Of a DNA stretch of 64,000 nt, positions 36,756 through 45,750 are shown piece by piece. Under the pieces are notes generated by a model. That model saw nothing but the letters and a program-made list of their open reading frames with translations, had not been told where the DNA came from and did no database searches. The translations under genes and the position numbers were made by a program. Source of the DNA: Streptomyces venezuelae (GTDB lineage Bacteria > Actinomycetota > Actinomycetes > Streptomycetales > Streptomycetaceae); the NCBI RefSeq assembly GCF_008642335.1, contig NZ_CP029191.1:7984155-8048154 (forward strand), in the 5' to 3' direction. Positions within the stretch are counted from its first letter, which is position 1. Each line of letters opens with the position of its first letter.

Positions 36756-36925
36756 GGATTCGTTCTGTAGGTGATCGGAGCCCGACCAGTATGGTCCGTG
36801 ATCCTGTCGAAGGAAGAGAGGCGGGCAGAGTGCGGGGAGAGCTGTGTCACGGTTCAGGTGCTACGGCTCGATTCCTCCTGCCCGACAACGGGTGACCAAT
36901 GCGGGTCGAGGGACGCTGCCACCCG

Positions 36926-37408
36926 TCAGGGGGACGTGGAAGTTTCCGGTGCGGCGGATATGCGCGTGCCGGGAGTCGTGGTCGTCGTGATCGCTGTGGC
37001 CGTTGTGTCCGCTTTGGTCGTTGTGGTCTCCGCGGTGGCGGCCCGGTCGGACCCGCTGCGCAGGACGCAGAACTCGTTGCCTTCGGGGTCCGCCAGCACG
37101 GCCCACCCCGACCCGTCCGCTTCCCGACGGTCGACGACCCACGTGGCACCGAGCCCCCGAAGCCGTGCGACCTCCGCCTCGCGGGACGTCTCCGGACGCA
37201 GGCACAGATGAAGCCTGTTCTTCGAGGCCTTCGGTTCGGCCACCTCGTTGAAGAACAGGACCGGCCCCTCCGGCAGCACCACCTGAGTCTCTTTGTCGCC
37301 GGGCCTGTCCTCCGGGTGCAACGGACGACCGGTCACCTCGCTCCAAAACCGGGCAAGTTCATAGGCGTTGGCGCAATCGACCGCCACATTCTGCAGAACC
37401 GAAGTCAT
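36926..37408 (-). CDS. VOC-family (glyoxalase-like) protein
   Basis: 160 aa from ATG 37408. One glyoxalase-like repeat is well preserved: VLQNVAVDCANAYELARFWSEVTGRPL, VLFFNEVAEPKASKNRLHLCLRP and GSGWAVLADPEGNEFCVLRS, the PF18029 form. The last 35 residues are a Thr/Ala-rich tail unrelated to the fold, possibly read-through past an ancestral stop. Such proteins bind small molecules; no reaction can be given. Confidence 0.85.
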   Translation of the reverse strand: MTSVLQNVAVDCANAYELARFWSEVTGRPLHPEDRPGDKETQVVLPEGPVLFFNEVAEPKASKNRLHLCLRPETSREAEVARLRGLGATWVVDRREADGSGWAVLADPEGNEFCVLRSGSDRAATAETTTTKADTTATAITTTTTPGTRISAAPETSTSP

Positions 37409-37463
37409 GGAGCGAGCCTGCCCCACCCCCGTGGCGCGCGGCAAGCAGGCACGATCAGCGGTC

Positions 37464-38342
37464 ATGGATGACTGGTATCTGCAGAGGCCCCACGGGGTCC
37501 GGTTCGACTGGGGCCCCACGGGAGCCGAACGACTGGCGGTGGACGTCGCCTGCCTCGTGGTCGTGGACGTACTGTCGTTCACGACGTCGGTGACGGTCGC
37601 TGTCGATGCGGGAACGAGAGTCTTCCCTTATCGCTGGCGGGACGAGACTGCATCCGCGTTCGCCGAGCAGATGGGCGCGGAGCTGGCGGTCGGACGCCGG
37701 ATGGCCACGACCACAACACCCTGGTCCCTCTCCCCGGCTGCGCTGCGGCGAGCCCCGTTCACACCCCGCCTGGTCCTGCCCTCACCCAACGGCTCCGCCA
37801 TTGCCGCGTCGGCCGGCGGCATACCCGTGGTCGCCGGTGCCCTCAGAAACGCGACAGCCGTGGGCCACTGGCTCGCCCGCGAGGGTTACGGGACGACGGA
37901 ACGCCCCGTAGCGGTCATCGCCTCCGGCGAACGCTGGCCGGACGGGAGCTTGAGGCCCGCGCTGGAGGATCTGCTGGGAGCGGGCGCGATTATCGGCGCG
38001 CTGCACGGATGGACCCGTGCTGGTGCTGGTGCTGGTGCTGGTGCTGGAGGTGGAGGTGGAGGTGATGGTTGTGGTGACGGCGGTCGTGCCGGTGGTCGCG
38101 ACCGTATCGACGACGCGCCGGCCTTGTCGCCGGAAGCGGAGATGGCGGCGGCTGCCTTCCGAACGGCACCGGACATTGCCACCGCTGTAGCCGAGGGGGC
38201 CTCCGGCCGGGAACTCATCGGCGGAGGCTTCGCGGAGGACGTTGCCGTCGCGACGGAAGGGGATGTCTGCTCGGCGGTCCCCGTCTTGGCTGACGACGGG
38301 GCGTTCGCACGGATCGACGGATTTGCGGGTCCGGCAACTTAG
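37464..38342 (+). CDS. 2-phosphosulfolactate phosphatase-like protein (ComB family)
   Basis: 292 aa from ATG 37464; longer starts overlap the VOC gene. ComB motifs: VVVDVLSFTTSVTVAVDAGTRVFPYRW near the N-terminus and LPSPNGSAIAASAGGIPVVAGALRNATAVG in the middle. In archaea ComB removes phosphate from 2-phosphosulfolactate in coenzyme M synthesis; in Streptomyces the physiological substrate is unknown. A Gly/Ala-rich insert (about 190-215), encoded by a GGTGCT repeat at 38021-38046, interrupts the C-terminal part. Confidence 0.82.
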   Translation: MDDWYLQRPHGVRFDWGPTGAERLAVDVACLVVVDVLSFTTSVTVAVDAGTRVFPYRWRDETASAFAEQMGAELAVGRRMATTTTPWSLSPAALRRAPFTPRLVLPSPNGSAIAASAGGIPVVAGALRNATAVGHWLAREGYGTTERPVAVIASGERWPDGSLRPALEDLLGAGAIIGALHGWTRAGAGAGAGAGGGGGGDGCGDGGRAGGRDRIDDAPALSPEAEMAAAAFRTAPDIATAVAEGASGRELIGGGFAEDVAVATEGDVCSAVPVLADDGAFARIDGFAGPAT

Positions 38343-38413
38343 ATTGCTGAAGTGCCCCGCCGGTAGCAGGCTGATGCGCAGTCAAGGAAACTCGCGCAGC
38401 GGGGAGTTGCAAC

Positions 38414-38857
38414 ATGAACACCAACACCGCCATGGACGACCCGGCGCCGCAGAAGAGGCCGCTGGGCAACCGTGTGCACCACGTCAGGGCCGGCGAGTTG
38501 GACGGTTACGCGGCCATCAGCGCAGGAACGGTCGGCTCGAAGAAGCTCTGGATGGGCCTGGTGGAGAACCCGCCGCTGAGCGCGACGGACAACCATCACC
38601 ACGGTGCGTCGGAGGCGGGCATTTACGTGGTCAGCGGCCACCCCGTGTTCGTCTACCACGACGGTACGAAGGAGGTACGGGTCGCCGCGGGCCCCGGAGA
38701 CTTCTTCTTGGTGCCTCCATTCGTCCCGCACCGGGAGGAGAACCCCGACCCGGATGAGCCCGCGGTGGTGGTCATAGCCCGGACCACGCAGGAGCCGATC
38801 AAGGTTTCCGTGCCGGAGCTGTATCAACTGGCGGAGGGGGAGGGGGCGACGGAGTAG
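38414..38857 (+). CDS. Cupin-domain protein
   Basis: 147 aa. A single cupin barrel with metal ligands NHHHGASEAGIYVVSGHPVFVYHDG (motif 1) and GDFFLVPPFVPHREEN (motif 2). The resemblance is to small regulators or dioxygenase-like cupins; no reaction is assigned. It ends 34 nt before a strong terminator. Confidence 0.82.
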   Translation: MNTNTAMDDPAPQKRPLGNRVHHVRAGELDGYAAISAGTVGSKKLWMGLVENPPLSATDNHHHGASEAGIYVVSGHPVFVYHDGTKEVRVAAGPGDFFLVPPFVPHREENPDPDEPAVVVIARTTQEPIKVSVPELYQLAEGEGATE

Positions 38858-38890
38858 CCGAAGTGGAACTGCACGGACGATAAAGCGGGT

Positions 38891-38930
38891 GGCGGGCCGA
38901 CCGGGAGGTCGGCCCGCCTTTCCTCTTTTT
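38891..38930 (+). terminator. Canonical intrinsic terminator after the cupin gene
   Basis: Perfect 12-bp stem GGCGGGCCGACC / GGTCGGCCCGCC with a GGGA loop, followed by TTTCCTCTTTTT. The rest of the gap to 39180 is less GC-rich and shows no gene; this is the left border of the secondary-metabolite region. Confidence 0.92.
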
Positions 38931-39180
38931 GGAGACGGCGAGATGGCGAGGCGGTGAGGTGGCGAGGCGGCGAGCAGCAAGGTGGGGAGTGCCGTGCCGC
39001 ATTGCTCTGGAATTCAACCAATGCCCGTGCTGATCGGATCGGGCTCGGCGCCCAGATGGGGCAGGGGAATTGCACCGGTGAACTGAACAATTACCGTCAC
39101 CCGAGTTACGAATCAATCATCTTCAACGGTTGACCGTGGATGAAAGGAACCCCAGGTGAATGGAGATTGAAGGTGCGTGA

Positions 39181-40377
39181 TCAGCGTTGCGAGTGAGTGT
39201 GGGTGAGGGTGGTGGTGTGGGTGAGGCGGCCGTTCTGGTGGGTGGTGACGGTGTGCGTGGTGGTGTCGCGCGTGTGGGTGGGAGGGGTGGCCGTGACTGT
39301 GGTGGGGGTGGTGAGTTCGACGTAGTGGTGGAACGTCGTCTGCGTATGGGTGAGCTGCGTGGTCGGGGGGTGCGGGTACGTGGCTTGCCGAGCGGCCTCT
39401 ATGAGGACCATGCCGGGAAGGTGGTCACCGTCGTGGTCGAAGAGGACGGGGTGCGCGGGGTGAGGGTTGAGCCGGTAGGTGCGGGGTTGGTGGGTGGGGG
39501 CGAGAACCAGGTCGCGGGAGTGAACGCGTCCGTAGATGGAGGGGTCTTGATGGGTGGGGGTGTGGACGAGCGCCTTGAGGGTGTGGGTGGTGGGGTCAGT
39601 GGTGTTGTCGGGGTTACTGGCGGTGCGCATGCGGTGGTAGGCGGCCGGTGAGATGCAGGTGAAGTGGCCGTAACCGGTGGAGAGGGTCTGGCCTTGCGGG
39701 TCGGTGATCTTGAGCGTGATGGTGAACTGGGGGCTGCGGCCGGGCCGGGAGAGGGTGGTGTGGAGGGTGAGGTTCGTGGGGGTGCTGCCTATGGTGAGGT
39801 GCTCGGGGTGAGTGGTCATGGTCATGTCTTGCATGACGAAGTGGTGGCCGAGGGGTATGCCGTGCTCGGCGTGGGCGAGATAGATACCGGTCTGCCGGAA
39901 GGTCTCGCACGCCTGGAGGTGGTCGTGGCGACCGTCGAGGGTGTTGAAAAAGGTGTGGGCGCGAGGCCATTGACCGGTGAGGATGTAGGTCTCCGGACCG
40001 GTCTTCTCGCAGCCGGTGAGGAAGACCTCGGCGAGGGCGGCGCGGTGCACGTACTCGGCAGGGACGGTGGTGGTCAGGCGAGGCGGAACGGGCGCCGCCT
40101 TGACGGTGCCGGTCCGACGGGTGGCGGGGGCCGGAGTGGTGGCGGCCGGAGTGGTGGGGCCGTCCGTGACACCGGCGGGCTGGGCAGCGATGTCAATCGT
40201 GGAGTTCTGCGCGTCCTGCGCGTCCTGCGCGTTCCGCGCGTTTCGCGAAGTCTGCGCGATGTCGGGGGTGGTGGCGCCGACCGTGACCCCGACGGTGGTG
40301 CCGTCCGGAGTCGTCGTGCCGTTGCTGGTGGTGTGGGTGACCTGGGCGTCTTTCGACAGTACGAGACTGCTGCTCAT
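39181..40377 (-). CDS. AfsA/ScbA-family gamma-butyrolactone biosynthesis protein
   Basis: 398 aa with GGGGGAGAGG as RBS. Two A-factor (hotdog) repeats: VPAEYVHRAALAEVFLTGCEKTGPETYILTGQWPRAHTFF (about 105-145) and PVLFDHDGDHLPGMVLIEAARQATY (about 310-335), both diagnostic. AfsA joins a beta-ketoacyl chain from ACP or CoA to dihydroxyacetone phosphate, the committed step to signalling butyrolactones. The first 100 residues are an atypical Thr/Ala-rich leader, and the protein is unusually rich in Thr and His because its coding strand is C/A-rich. An ARE-like site lies just upstream, so it is likely repressed by an ScbR-type receptor. Confidence 0.92.
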   Translation of the reverse strand: MSSSLVLSKDAQVTHTTSNGTTTPDGTTVGVTVGATTPDIAQTSRNARNAQDAQDAQNSTIDIAAQPAGVTDGPTTPAATTPAPATRRTGTVKAAPVPPRLTTTVPAEYVHRAALAEVFLTGCEKTGPETYILTGQWPRAHTFFNTLDGRHDHLQACETFRQTGIYLAHAEHGIPLGHHFVMQDMTMTTHPEHLTIGSTPTNLTLHTTLSRPGRSPQFTITLKITDPQGQTLSTGYGHFTCISPAAYHRMRTASNPDNTTDPTTHTLKALVHTPTHQDPSIYGRVHSRDLVLAPTHQPRTYRLNPHPAHPVLFDHDGDHLPGMVLIEAARQATYPHPPTTQLTHTQTTFHHYVELTTPTTVTATPPTHTRDTTTHTVTTHQNGRLTHTTTLTHTHSQR

Positions 40378-40416
40378 GAACCTCTCCCCCGGAGGTGAAA
40401 TGAAAGTGACGCCATA

Positions 40417-40442
40417 ACATACATACCCACCGGTTTCCTTTT
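40417..40442. promoter_or_regulatory. Candidate autoregulatory element (ARE) before the afsA homologue
   Basis: ACATACC (40421-40427) and CGGTTTCCTTTT (40431-40442) fit the two halves of butyrolactone-receptor sites, though the left half is imperfect. It lies 40 nt upstream of the AfsA-type gene. The remaining gap to 40944 also has CGTAAC-N8-GTTACG (40543-40562) and G-rich sequence. Confidence 0.45.
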
Positions 40443-40944
40443 CAAGGGTTGATGGTGATTACATGCGGCGGGTCAGAGTCCTATTCGGATTCTGGTATTC
40501 CGCTGCTGCGGTTTCCCGCCGTGGGGTGCGGTTTCGGGATTTCGTAACGCTGGGTAGTTACGTTCCTGGTGGGAGGCGGTCGGGGGCGGGGGTGCGGGTA
40601 GTGCGGGACGGGTGAGGGCAGGGGCGGGACCGCGGATTTCAGGTTGAAGAGGAATTCCCCAGTCCGTTTATCGCTATGGAAAACAGGGCGTCCGGTTCCC
40701 TTGTTATGCTTTCGCGCCGTCGACGGGGCGGGGGCCGGGGAGGCCCTGCCGGCCCCAGCCTCAACCCGCACGACGCAGTTAGTGCAGTGCAGTGCGGCGC
40801 AGCGCCAGCCCACCGCAGAGCGCGCCGCCTGACGGGGCGGCTGAGCGGCTGGGTGGCTGAGCGGCGGGTCGGCCGGTGGACGGCTTGGTGCAAGTTGGTT
40901 CGGTTCGTGTCGGGTTCGTTGTTGACGGTGAGGGCGGGGTTGTG

Positions 40945-41724
40945 ATGGCGGGTCGTGAGGGTTTGCTCGGGACGGGTGCGGGCGAGAGGGGCGCGGTCGA
41001 GACGGATGCGGTCGAGACGGCCGGAGGGCAGGGGCTGAGCCATGTGCGGCTGGTCGCGGTAAATATCGACGGGGTGCTGCTGAACGACAGTTTCGGCCCG
41101 GTGATCCGGCGGCTGGTGGAGTCGAGGGGCGGGACGTACGGGCCGGAGTTGGAGCAGGCACTGTTGTCGCAGTCGCAGATGGTGGCGGCGCGGGCGGCCG
41201 CGGAGGTGCTCGGGGGCAGCGCGGAGGAACTGCTGGCCGCGTACTTCGAGGAGCGGGAGCGGTACGTGGCGGAGCACCCGGTGCGCGTCCTGCCCGGGGC
41301 GCAGGAGTTGCTGGAGCGGCTGCGCGGGCTGGGCGTGTCCACGGTGTGTTACGGAGGGTTGGAGCGGAAGCACTTCGACCGCTACCTGGGCCATCTGGCG
41401 GGACTGTTCGACGCGCCGGGGTACGTGTGCACGAACGACTTCCGGCCGGGCATCCGGGAGATCGCCGAGGATGTGTTCGGGCTGCGGCTGGACCAGGTGG
41501 CGTTCATCGACGACGTGGCGCGGGTCGCGGAGGCGGCGCGAGATCTGGGAGTGGCGTTCATCGGGCATCCCAGTGATTACGAGGACGGTTTCCAGCGTCC
41601 GTTGATGGAGCGTGCGGGGGCACGGCATGTGGTGCGCTCGCTGGGGGAGATCGATGAGGAGTTGCTGCGCCGGGTGGATGCGGAGGCGGCGACTGGGCGG
41701 AGTTGGGCGGGTCGGGGGGTATAG
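40945..41724 (+). CDS. HAD-superfamily protein with Asn replacing the nucleophile Asp
   Basis: 259 aa from ATG 40945; the frame is open to 40876. HAD fold: motif I region VAVNIDGVLLND, a cap domain of about 100 residues, and motif IV-like AFIDDVARVAEAARDLGVAFIGH. Motif I should be DxD, but the first Asp is Asn (N40-I-D42, codon AAT), which removes the residue phosphorylated in catalysis. HAD phosphatases are known next to butyrolactone genes, where they would dephosphorylate the phosphorylated precursor; here the enzyme may be inactive, regulatory or mechanistically different. Confidence 0.82.
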   Translation: MAGREGLLGTGAGERGAVETDAVETAGGQGLSHVRLVAVNIDGVLLNDSFGPVIRRLVESRGGTYGPELEQALLSQSQMVAARAAAEVLGGSAEELLAAYFEERERYVAEHPVRVLPGAQELLERLRGLGVSTVCYGGLERKHFDRYLGHLAGLFDAPGYVCTNDFRPGIREIAEDVFGLRLDQVAFIDDVARVAEAARDLGVAFIGHPSDYEDGFQRPLMERAGARHVVRSLGEIDEELLRRVDAEAATGRSWAGRGV

Positions 41725-41862
41725 CGGGAGGGGTTCCGGTCCGGCGCCCGGAAGATCTGTTTGCCCGTCCGGCTTGCCTGGTCGGTGAGTTGGGGGCCGT
41801 CTGTTGTTGGGGCGGCCCCCTTTGACATGTCCTGCCTGCTTTGTGAGCTGTTGCTGAGGGTT

Positions 41863-41888
41863 GTACATACCTGCTGGGTTCATGGGTT
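41863..41888. promoter_or_regulatory. Weak ARE-like site before the scbR-like gene
   Basis: ACATACC then GGGTTCAT, imperfect. The remaining gap 41725-42312 is strongly G/T-rich; CATGGCGGTTTCTTTT at 42206-42221, about 90 nt before the scbR-like GTG, is a second partial half-site next to TAGGGT (42195-42200), a good -10. Confidence 0.3.
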
Positions 41889-42312
41889 CATGGGTTGACG
41901 GGCGGGGCTGTTTGCTGATTGAAGTGCGGTTGGTGCAGGGGTTCTGTTTGTTCCTCCGGCTGATGGGTGGGGAGTGGGGGAGGGGGCTTACGTGGTCGCG
42001 GCCCCCTCCGTGGGCCTTCCGTTCGAGTGGAGTGAGCGGTTGGTGTGGGTGTCGGGTCGGTTGCAAGTGTCTGGACCAAGCCAGTCGGCTGACCAGGGCT
42101 TCGCCTGGCCTGGTGGTGGTTCTCGCAGGTGTGTGGGCTGCTGCCTGCTTGGGGGTGGGGTGTTGGGGTTGGGGGTGGTGGGGGGTGGGGTGGGTAGGGT
42201 ACGTGCATGGCGGTTTCTTTTGGGGGGTCGTCTGGTGGGGGGTGGGTGTTGGGTTTGGTGTTGTTGGTGTTGGGTTTGGTTGGTGTGGGTGTGTGGAGGG
42301 GTGGTGTGTGGG

Positions 42313-42978
42313 GTGGCGCGGCAGGAGCGTGCTGTTCGGACGCGGCGGGCGGTGTTGGAGGCTGCTGCGGTGGTGTTTGCGGAGTGTGGGTATTCGGCGG
42401 CGACGGTGTCGGATATTTTGCAGGTGGCGGGGGTGACGAAGGGGGCTTTGTATTTTCATTTTGATTCGAAGGAGGCGTTGGCGCGGGGGGTGTTGCAGGC
42501 GCAGGTGGCGTTTGCGGGTCCTGTGCAGGAGTTGAAGGTGCAGGAGTGGGTGGATGCGGGGTTGTTGTTGGCGCATCGGTTGCCGCGGGATCCGGTGGTG
42601 AGGGCGGGGGCGGTGTTGTCGTCGGATCCGCAGGGTCGTGAGCATTATGGGAGTGCGTGGCCGGCGTGGATTGAGTTGTCGGCGCAGACGTTGGCGGAGG
42701 CGAAGGAGCGGGGGGAGGTGTTGTCGCATGTGGTGCCGCGGCAGACGGCGGAGTTGATTGTGTCGGCGTTTCATGGGGTGCAGTTGTTTTCGCAGTTGGA
42801 GTGTGGTCTGGCGGATGTGGAGCGGCGGATTTCGGTTTTGTATGATCATGTGATTCCGGCGATTACGGTGCCGGCGGTGTTGGCGCGGTTGGATTTGGCG
42901 CCGGATCGGGGGGCGCGGTTGTATGCGGAGGCGGTGTCGGTTGCGCAGCCGTCGCTGGTGCCGACGTCGGCGGGGTGA
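42313..42978 (+). CDS. TetR-family gamma-butyrolactone receptor (ScbR/ArpA-like)
   Basis: 221 aa from GTG 42313 (MARQERAVRTRRAVLEAAAVVFAECGYSAATVSDILQVAGVTKGALYFHFDSKEALA), the characteristic start of this receptor group. The ligand domain has WPAWIELSAQTLAEAKERGEV and VSAFHGVQLFSQLECGLADVERRI, matching ScbR-type proteins where a Trp in the pocket contacts the lactone. Codon use is very odd for Streptomyces: TTG for Leu and GTG/GTT for Val dominate, following a G/T bias of the whole plus strand here. It probably represses the afsA homologue, itself and a SARP gene until the lactone binds. Confidence 0.9.
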   Translation: MARQERAVRTRRAVLEAAAVVFAECGYSAATVSDILQVAGVTKGALYFHFDSKEALARGVLQAQVAFAGPVQELKVQEWVDAGLLLAHRLPRDPVVRAGAVLSSDPQGREHYGSAWPAWIELSAQTLAEAKERGEVLSHVVPRQTAELIVSAFHGVQLFSQLECGLADVERRISVLYDHVIPAITVPAVLARLDLAPDRGARLYAEAVSVAQPSLVPTSAG

Positions 42979-44391
42979 GGGTGGCGGGTTCCGGGGTGTG
43001 GTGCGCGGGTGTTGTGTGGGGGGTGTCGGGGTGTCCGGGGATGGGGTTTTGCCGGCGGTGGGCGTGGGGGGTCCGGTGCTGGGGGTGCGTGGCTGGTTGA
43101 GGTGCTGGGCGGGGGGTTTGCTGTGCCGGGCGGCGGACGGCGGGCGGCGGGCGGCGGGCGGTGGGCGGTCTGAGTGGTCGGGTTCTTCGTGCCGGTTGGC
43201 CGGGCGCTTTTTAGTTTCTGGTTTTGGGTGGCTGGCTTTTAGGGTTTTTGGGTGTTTTGGGCCGGGTCGGGGGTCTGGGTGCTGGGTGTTCGCGCCTGAC
43301 CGGTGATTCTGTGTTTGTTTTCTTCGGTGCGGTGGGCGGTCTGGGTTCCGGGGTTCTTCGTGCCGGTCGGCTTTGCCCTGGTTTTTGTTTCTGGCGGTCG
43401 CCTGGGTTGTGGTTCCGGGTGCTTCGTGCCGGCTGATAGTCCTGGTTTTGGGCCGGGTCCTCGACGCCGGATAGGGGTGTTGGGCTGCCAGGTTTTTTTG
43501 CGGGGGCGGCTGTGTTTTCGGGCTGGCGGGTGTCTTTCTGTCTGCTGGGTTTGGTTGTGGTTTTTGTGTGCCGGTCGGCGTTGTTGGGATGTTGGTTTCC
43601 GCGGGCTGCTTTTCTGTGTGCTGGGTTTGGGCGGGGTTGGTGGTCTGGGTGCCGGGTTTTCTCGGCCGCCTGGTGGTCTTGGATTTTTGCGGTTGATTTT
43701 TCCGGGTTCCGGGTTTTGGGTGCCTTTCGCCGGCCGTCCAGCACCCACCGGACGGAGAACATCCCCGCCCTCACACCGGCCGGAGCGACAGCACCTGCGG
43801 CTTACCTCCGGCAGCCGCGACTTCCCCATCAAGGCCACTTGAACACGCAGCACTACAACGGCAGCGGGCACGCCTTCCCCGCAACAGACCCCAACCGCCC
43901 CGCCATACCCCCGCAGGCACCCCACCACCGGAACGCCGAACACCAGGGCCCGACCAACAGGCCATCAGCCAAGCCTGGGTTGTGGTGGTCCAGGCGCATC
44001 CTCTTGGGTCCGGTTCCTGCCGTGGGTGCGTAAGCCTGCGGGGCGCTTGGGGTACGCGAGTTTGCAGGTCGCTTTGGGTGCCTGAGCCCGCGGGTCGCTT
44101 TGAGTGCGCGCGCTTGCGGGGTGCGCGCGCTTGCGGTGTGTTTTGGGTGCGGGGGCTGCGGTGTGCTTGGGGTGCGCGGGCCTGCGGGGGTTTCCGTCGT
44201 AGCCGGGTGTGGAGTGGCTGTGCGGGGCCCTTCCGAGGCTGGACGCGTGTGGCGGGTTGGGCCGCCTGGAGTGTCGGCAGGGCGGTGACTTGGGAGTTTC
44301 CGGTCGCCTGTCCGGCTTGGCGTGTGCGGGCACTGCGGGGTGAGAGCTGTACCGGTTGGTGTGGGGTCGTGTGTGGGGTGGTGGGTGGGGG
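42979..44391. other. 1.4-kb gene-free, G/T-rich stretch with dispersed repeats
   Basis: No supported gene. From 42980 to about 43730 the plus strand is almost purely G and T, with near-repeats of a TTCTTCGTGCCGG-type unit (about 43187, 43349 and, as TGCTTCGTGCCGG, 43418) and of GGTCTGGGT. Composition flips to C/A-rich at about 43735-43980 and back to G/T-rich until 44390. The middle block could be an inverted or unrelated insert. Long open frames on both strands here are proline-, arginine- or tryptophan-rich and look like compositional artefacts. Confidence 0.5.
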
Positions 44392-45162
44392 TTACCAGGT
44401 GGTGGCGCCGCCGTCGATGGTCAGGGTGGTGCCGGTGATGAAGGAGGCGTGGTCGGTGCAGAGCCAGGCGGCGGCTTCGGCGATTTCTTCGGGTTCGGCC
44501 ATGCGGTTTTGGGGGGAGGAGGCTTTGCTTTTGGCTTCTTGGGCGGGGTGGCGGGTGAACCAGTCCTGGACCATTTCGGAGCGGGTCAGGCCGGGGGCGA
44601 TGGCGTTGACGCGGATGTGGTGGGGGGCGTATTCGACGGCGGCGACTTTGGTGAGGCCGATGACGGCGTGTTTGGCGGCGATGTAGGGGGCGGCGACGGA
44701 GGTGGCGACCAGGCCGGCGACGCTGCTGGTGTTGACGATGGCGCCGCCGCCGGTGGTGAGCATGGCGCTGATCTGGGGGCGCAGGCAGTTCCAGACGCCG
44801 CGGACGTTGGTGTCCATGATGAGGTCGTAGGTGGCGTCGTCCATGAGGTGCAGGGGGGTTTTGGCGGCTGCGGCGCCGGCGTTGTTGAAGGCGGCGTCCA
44901 GGCGGCCGTGGGTGTTGAGGGTGTGGGCGACGGCGCGTTGCATGTCGGGGGCGCTTTGCACGTCGGCGGTGCAGTAGGAGGCGTCGGCGCCGGCCGTGCG
45001 GAGTTCTTTGACCAGGGTCTGCAGGCGGTCCTCGCGGCGGGCGACCAGGACCACGCGGGCGCCTTCGCGGGTGAAGACGCGGGCGGCGGCGGCGCCGATG
45101 CCGCTGCTGGCTCCGGTGATCAGGGCGACCTTGCCGGCGAGGTTCTTTAGGGGCGGGGTCAT
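44392..45162 (-). CDS. Short-chain dehydrogenase/reductase in the butyrolactone region
   Basis: 256 aa from ATG 45162 with AGGAG upstream. Classical SDR: TGASSGIG, NNAGA, INTSS-like catalytic Ser (AIVNTSSVAG), YIAAKHA (Y-x3-K) and ITGTTLTIDGGATTW at the end. Lying between two butyrolactone receptor homologues, it may carry out a ketone reduction in signal synthesis, as BarS1 does in virginiae butanolide synthesis; a pathway role in the metabolite is also possible. Confidence 0.9.
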   Translation of the reverse strand: MTPPLKNLAGKVALITGASSGIGAAAARVFTREGARVVLVARREDRLQTLVKELRTAGADASYCTADVQSAPDMQRAVAHTLNTHGRLDAAFNNAGAAAAKTPLHLMDDATYDLIMDTNVRGVWNCLRPQISAMLTTGGGAIVNTSSVAGLVATSVAAPYIAAKHAVIGLTKVAAVEYAPHHIRVNAIAPGLTRSEMVQDWFTRHPAQEAKSKASSPQNRMAEPEEIAEAAAWLCTDHASFITGTTLTIDGGATTW

Positions 45163-45528
45163 GGGCCGGGTGTCTCCTTGGCTGGGGCGGGGTGTGCCGC
45201 CGGGGTGCCTGTTTCCCGCCCGGGGGGGGGCGGGATGATCTGCCGGCAGCCTAGCGTGCACGTTCGATAACGGGCCCTGGCTTCCTGCCTCTTGACCCCT
45301 GCCCTGCGGGGCCGTCTGCCGACGTGCCCGGGCCTGCCGGGTGTTGCCGGCGGGCCGGGGCGTTGTCCCCTGCTTCTGCCCGGTGTTGGCCCGCCCCGCG
45401 GCTGCCGGGGGGCGGATGTGTCTTCGGGGCCTGGTTCCGCGCGGGCGCCTTATCCGGGAGGGGGAGAGGGGAGGGCCGGGCGCCTCGGGGAGGCCCCGGG
45501 GCGGCCCGGCCTGCCCGGCCCAGTCGTC

Positions 45529-45656
45529 CCCGCCCCGCCCCGTCCCCCCTGTCCCGCCCCGCCCCGCCCTGTCCCGTCCCGCCCTGTCCCGCCCCTTCCC
45601 TTCCCGTCCCGCCCCTTCCCGTCCCGCCCCGTCCTGTCTCGTCTCGTTTCTTCCTG
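45529..45656. repeat. 128-nt polypyrimidine tract of CCCGY/CCCCG-type pentamers
   Basis: The plus strand is almost only C and T with isolated G, in pentameric units (CCCGC, CCCGT, CCCTT). On the minus strand, the sense strand of the flanking genes, this gives many G3-G4 runs with short loops, so RNA or DNA G-quadruplexes are possible. It lies in the 588-nt gap between the TetR stop (45751) and the SDR start; the gap holds no gene. Confidence 0.65.
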
Positions 45657-45750
45657 TCGTGTCCGTGGCGTGGTCGGGTTTTGGGTTCTGGTCTGTTGTG
45701 GGTTCGTTGGGCTAGGCCGGGTGGCAGGGCGTGGGGTGGTGGGGGGTGGG

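Noticed and set aside
43239..43943. Pro/Lys/Thr-rich minus-strand frame in the G/T-rich gap
   Set aside because: Composition follows strand bias only, with no conserved motif or RBS.
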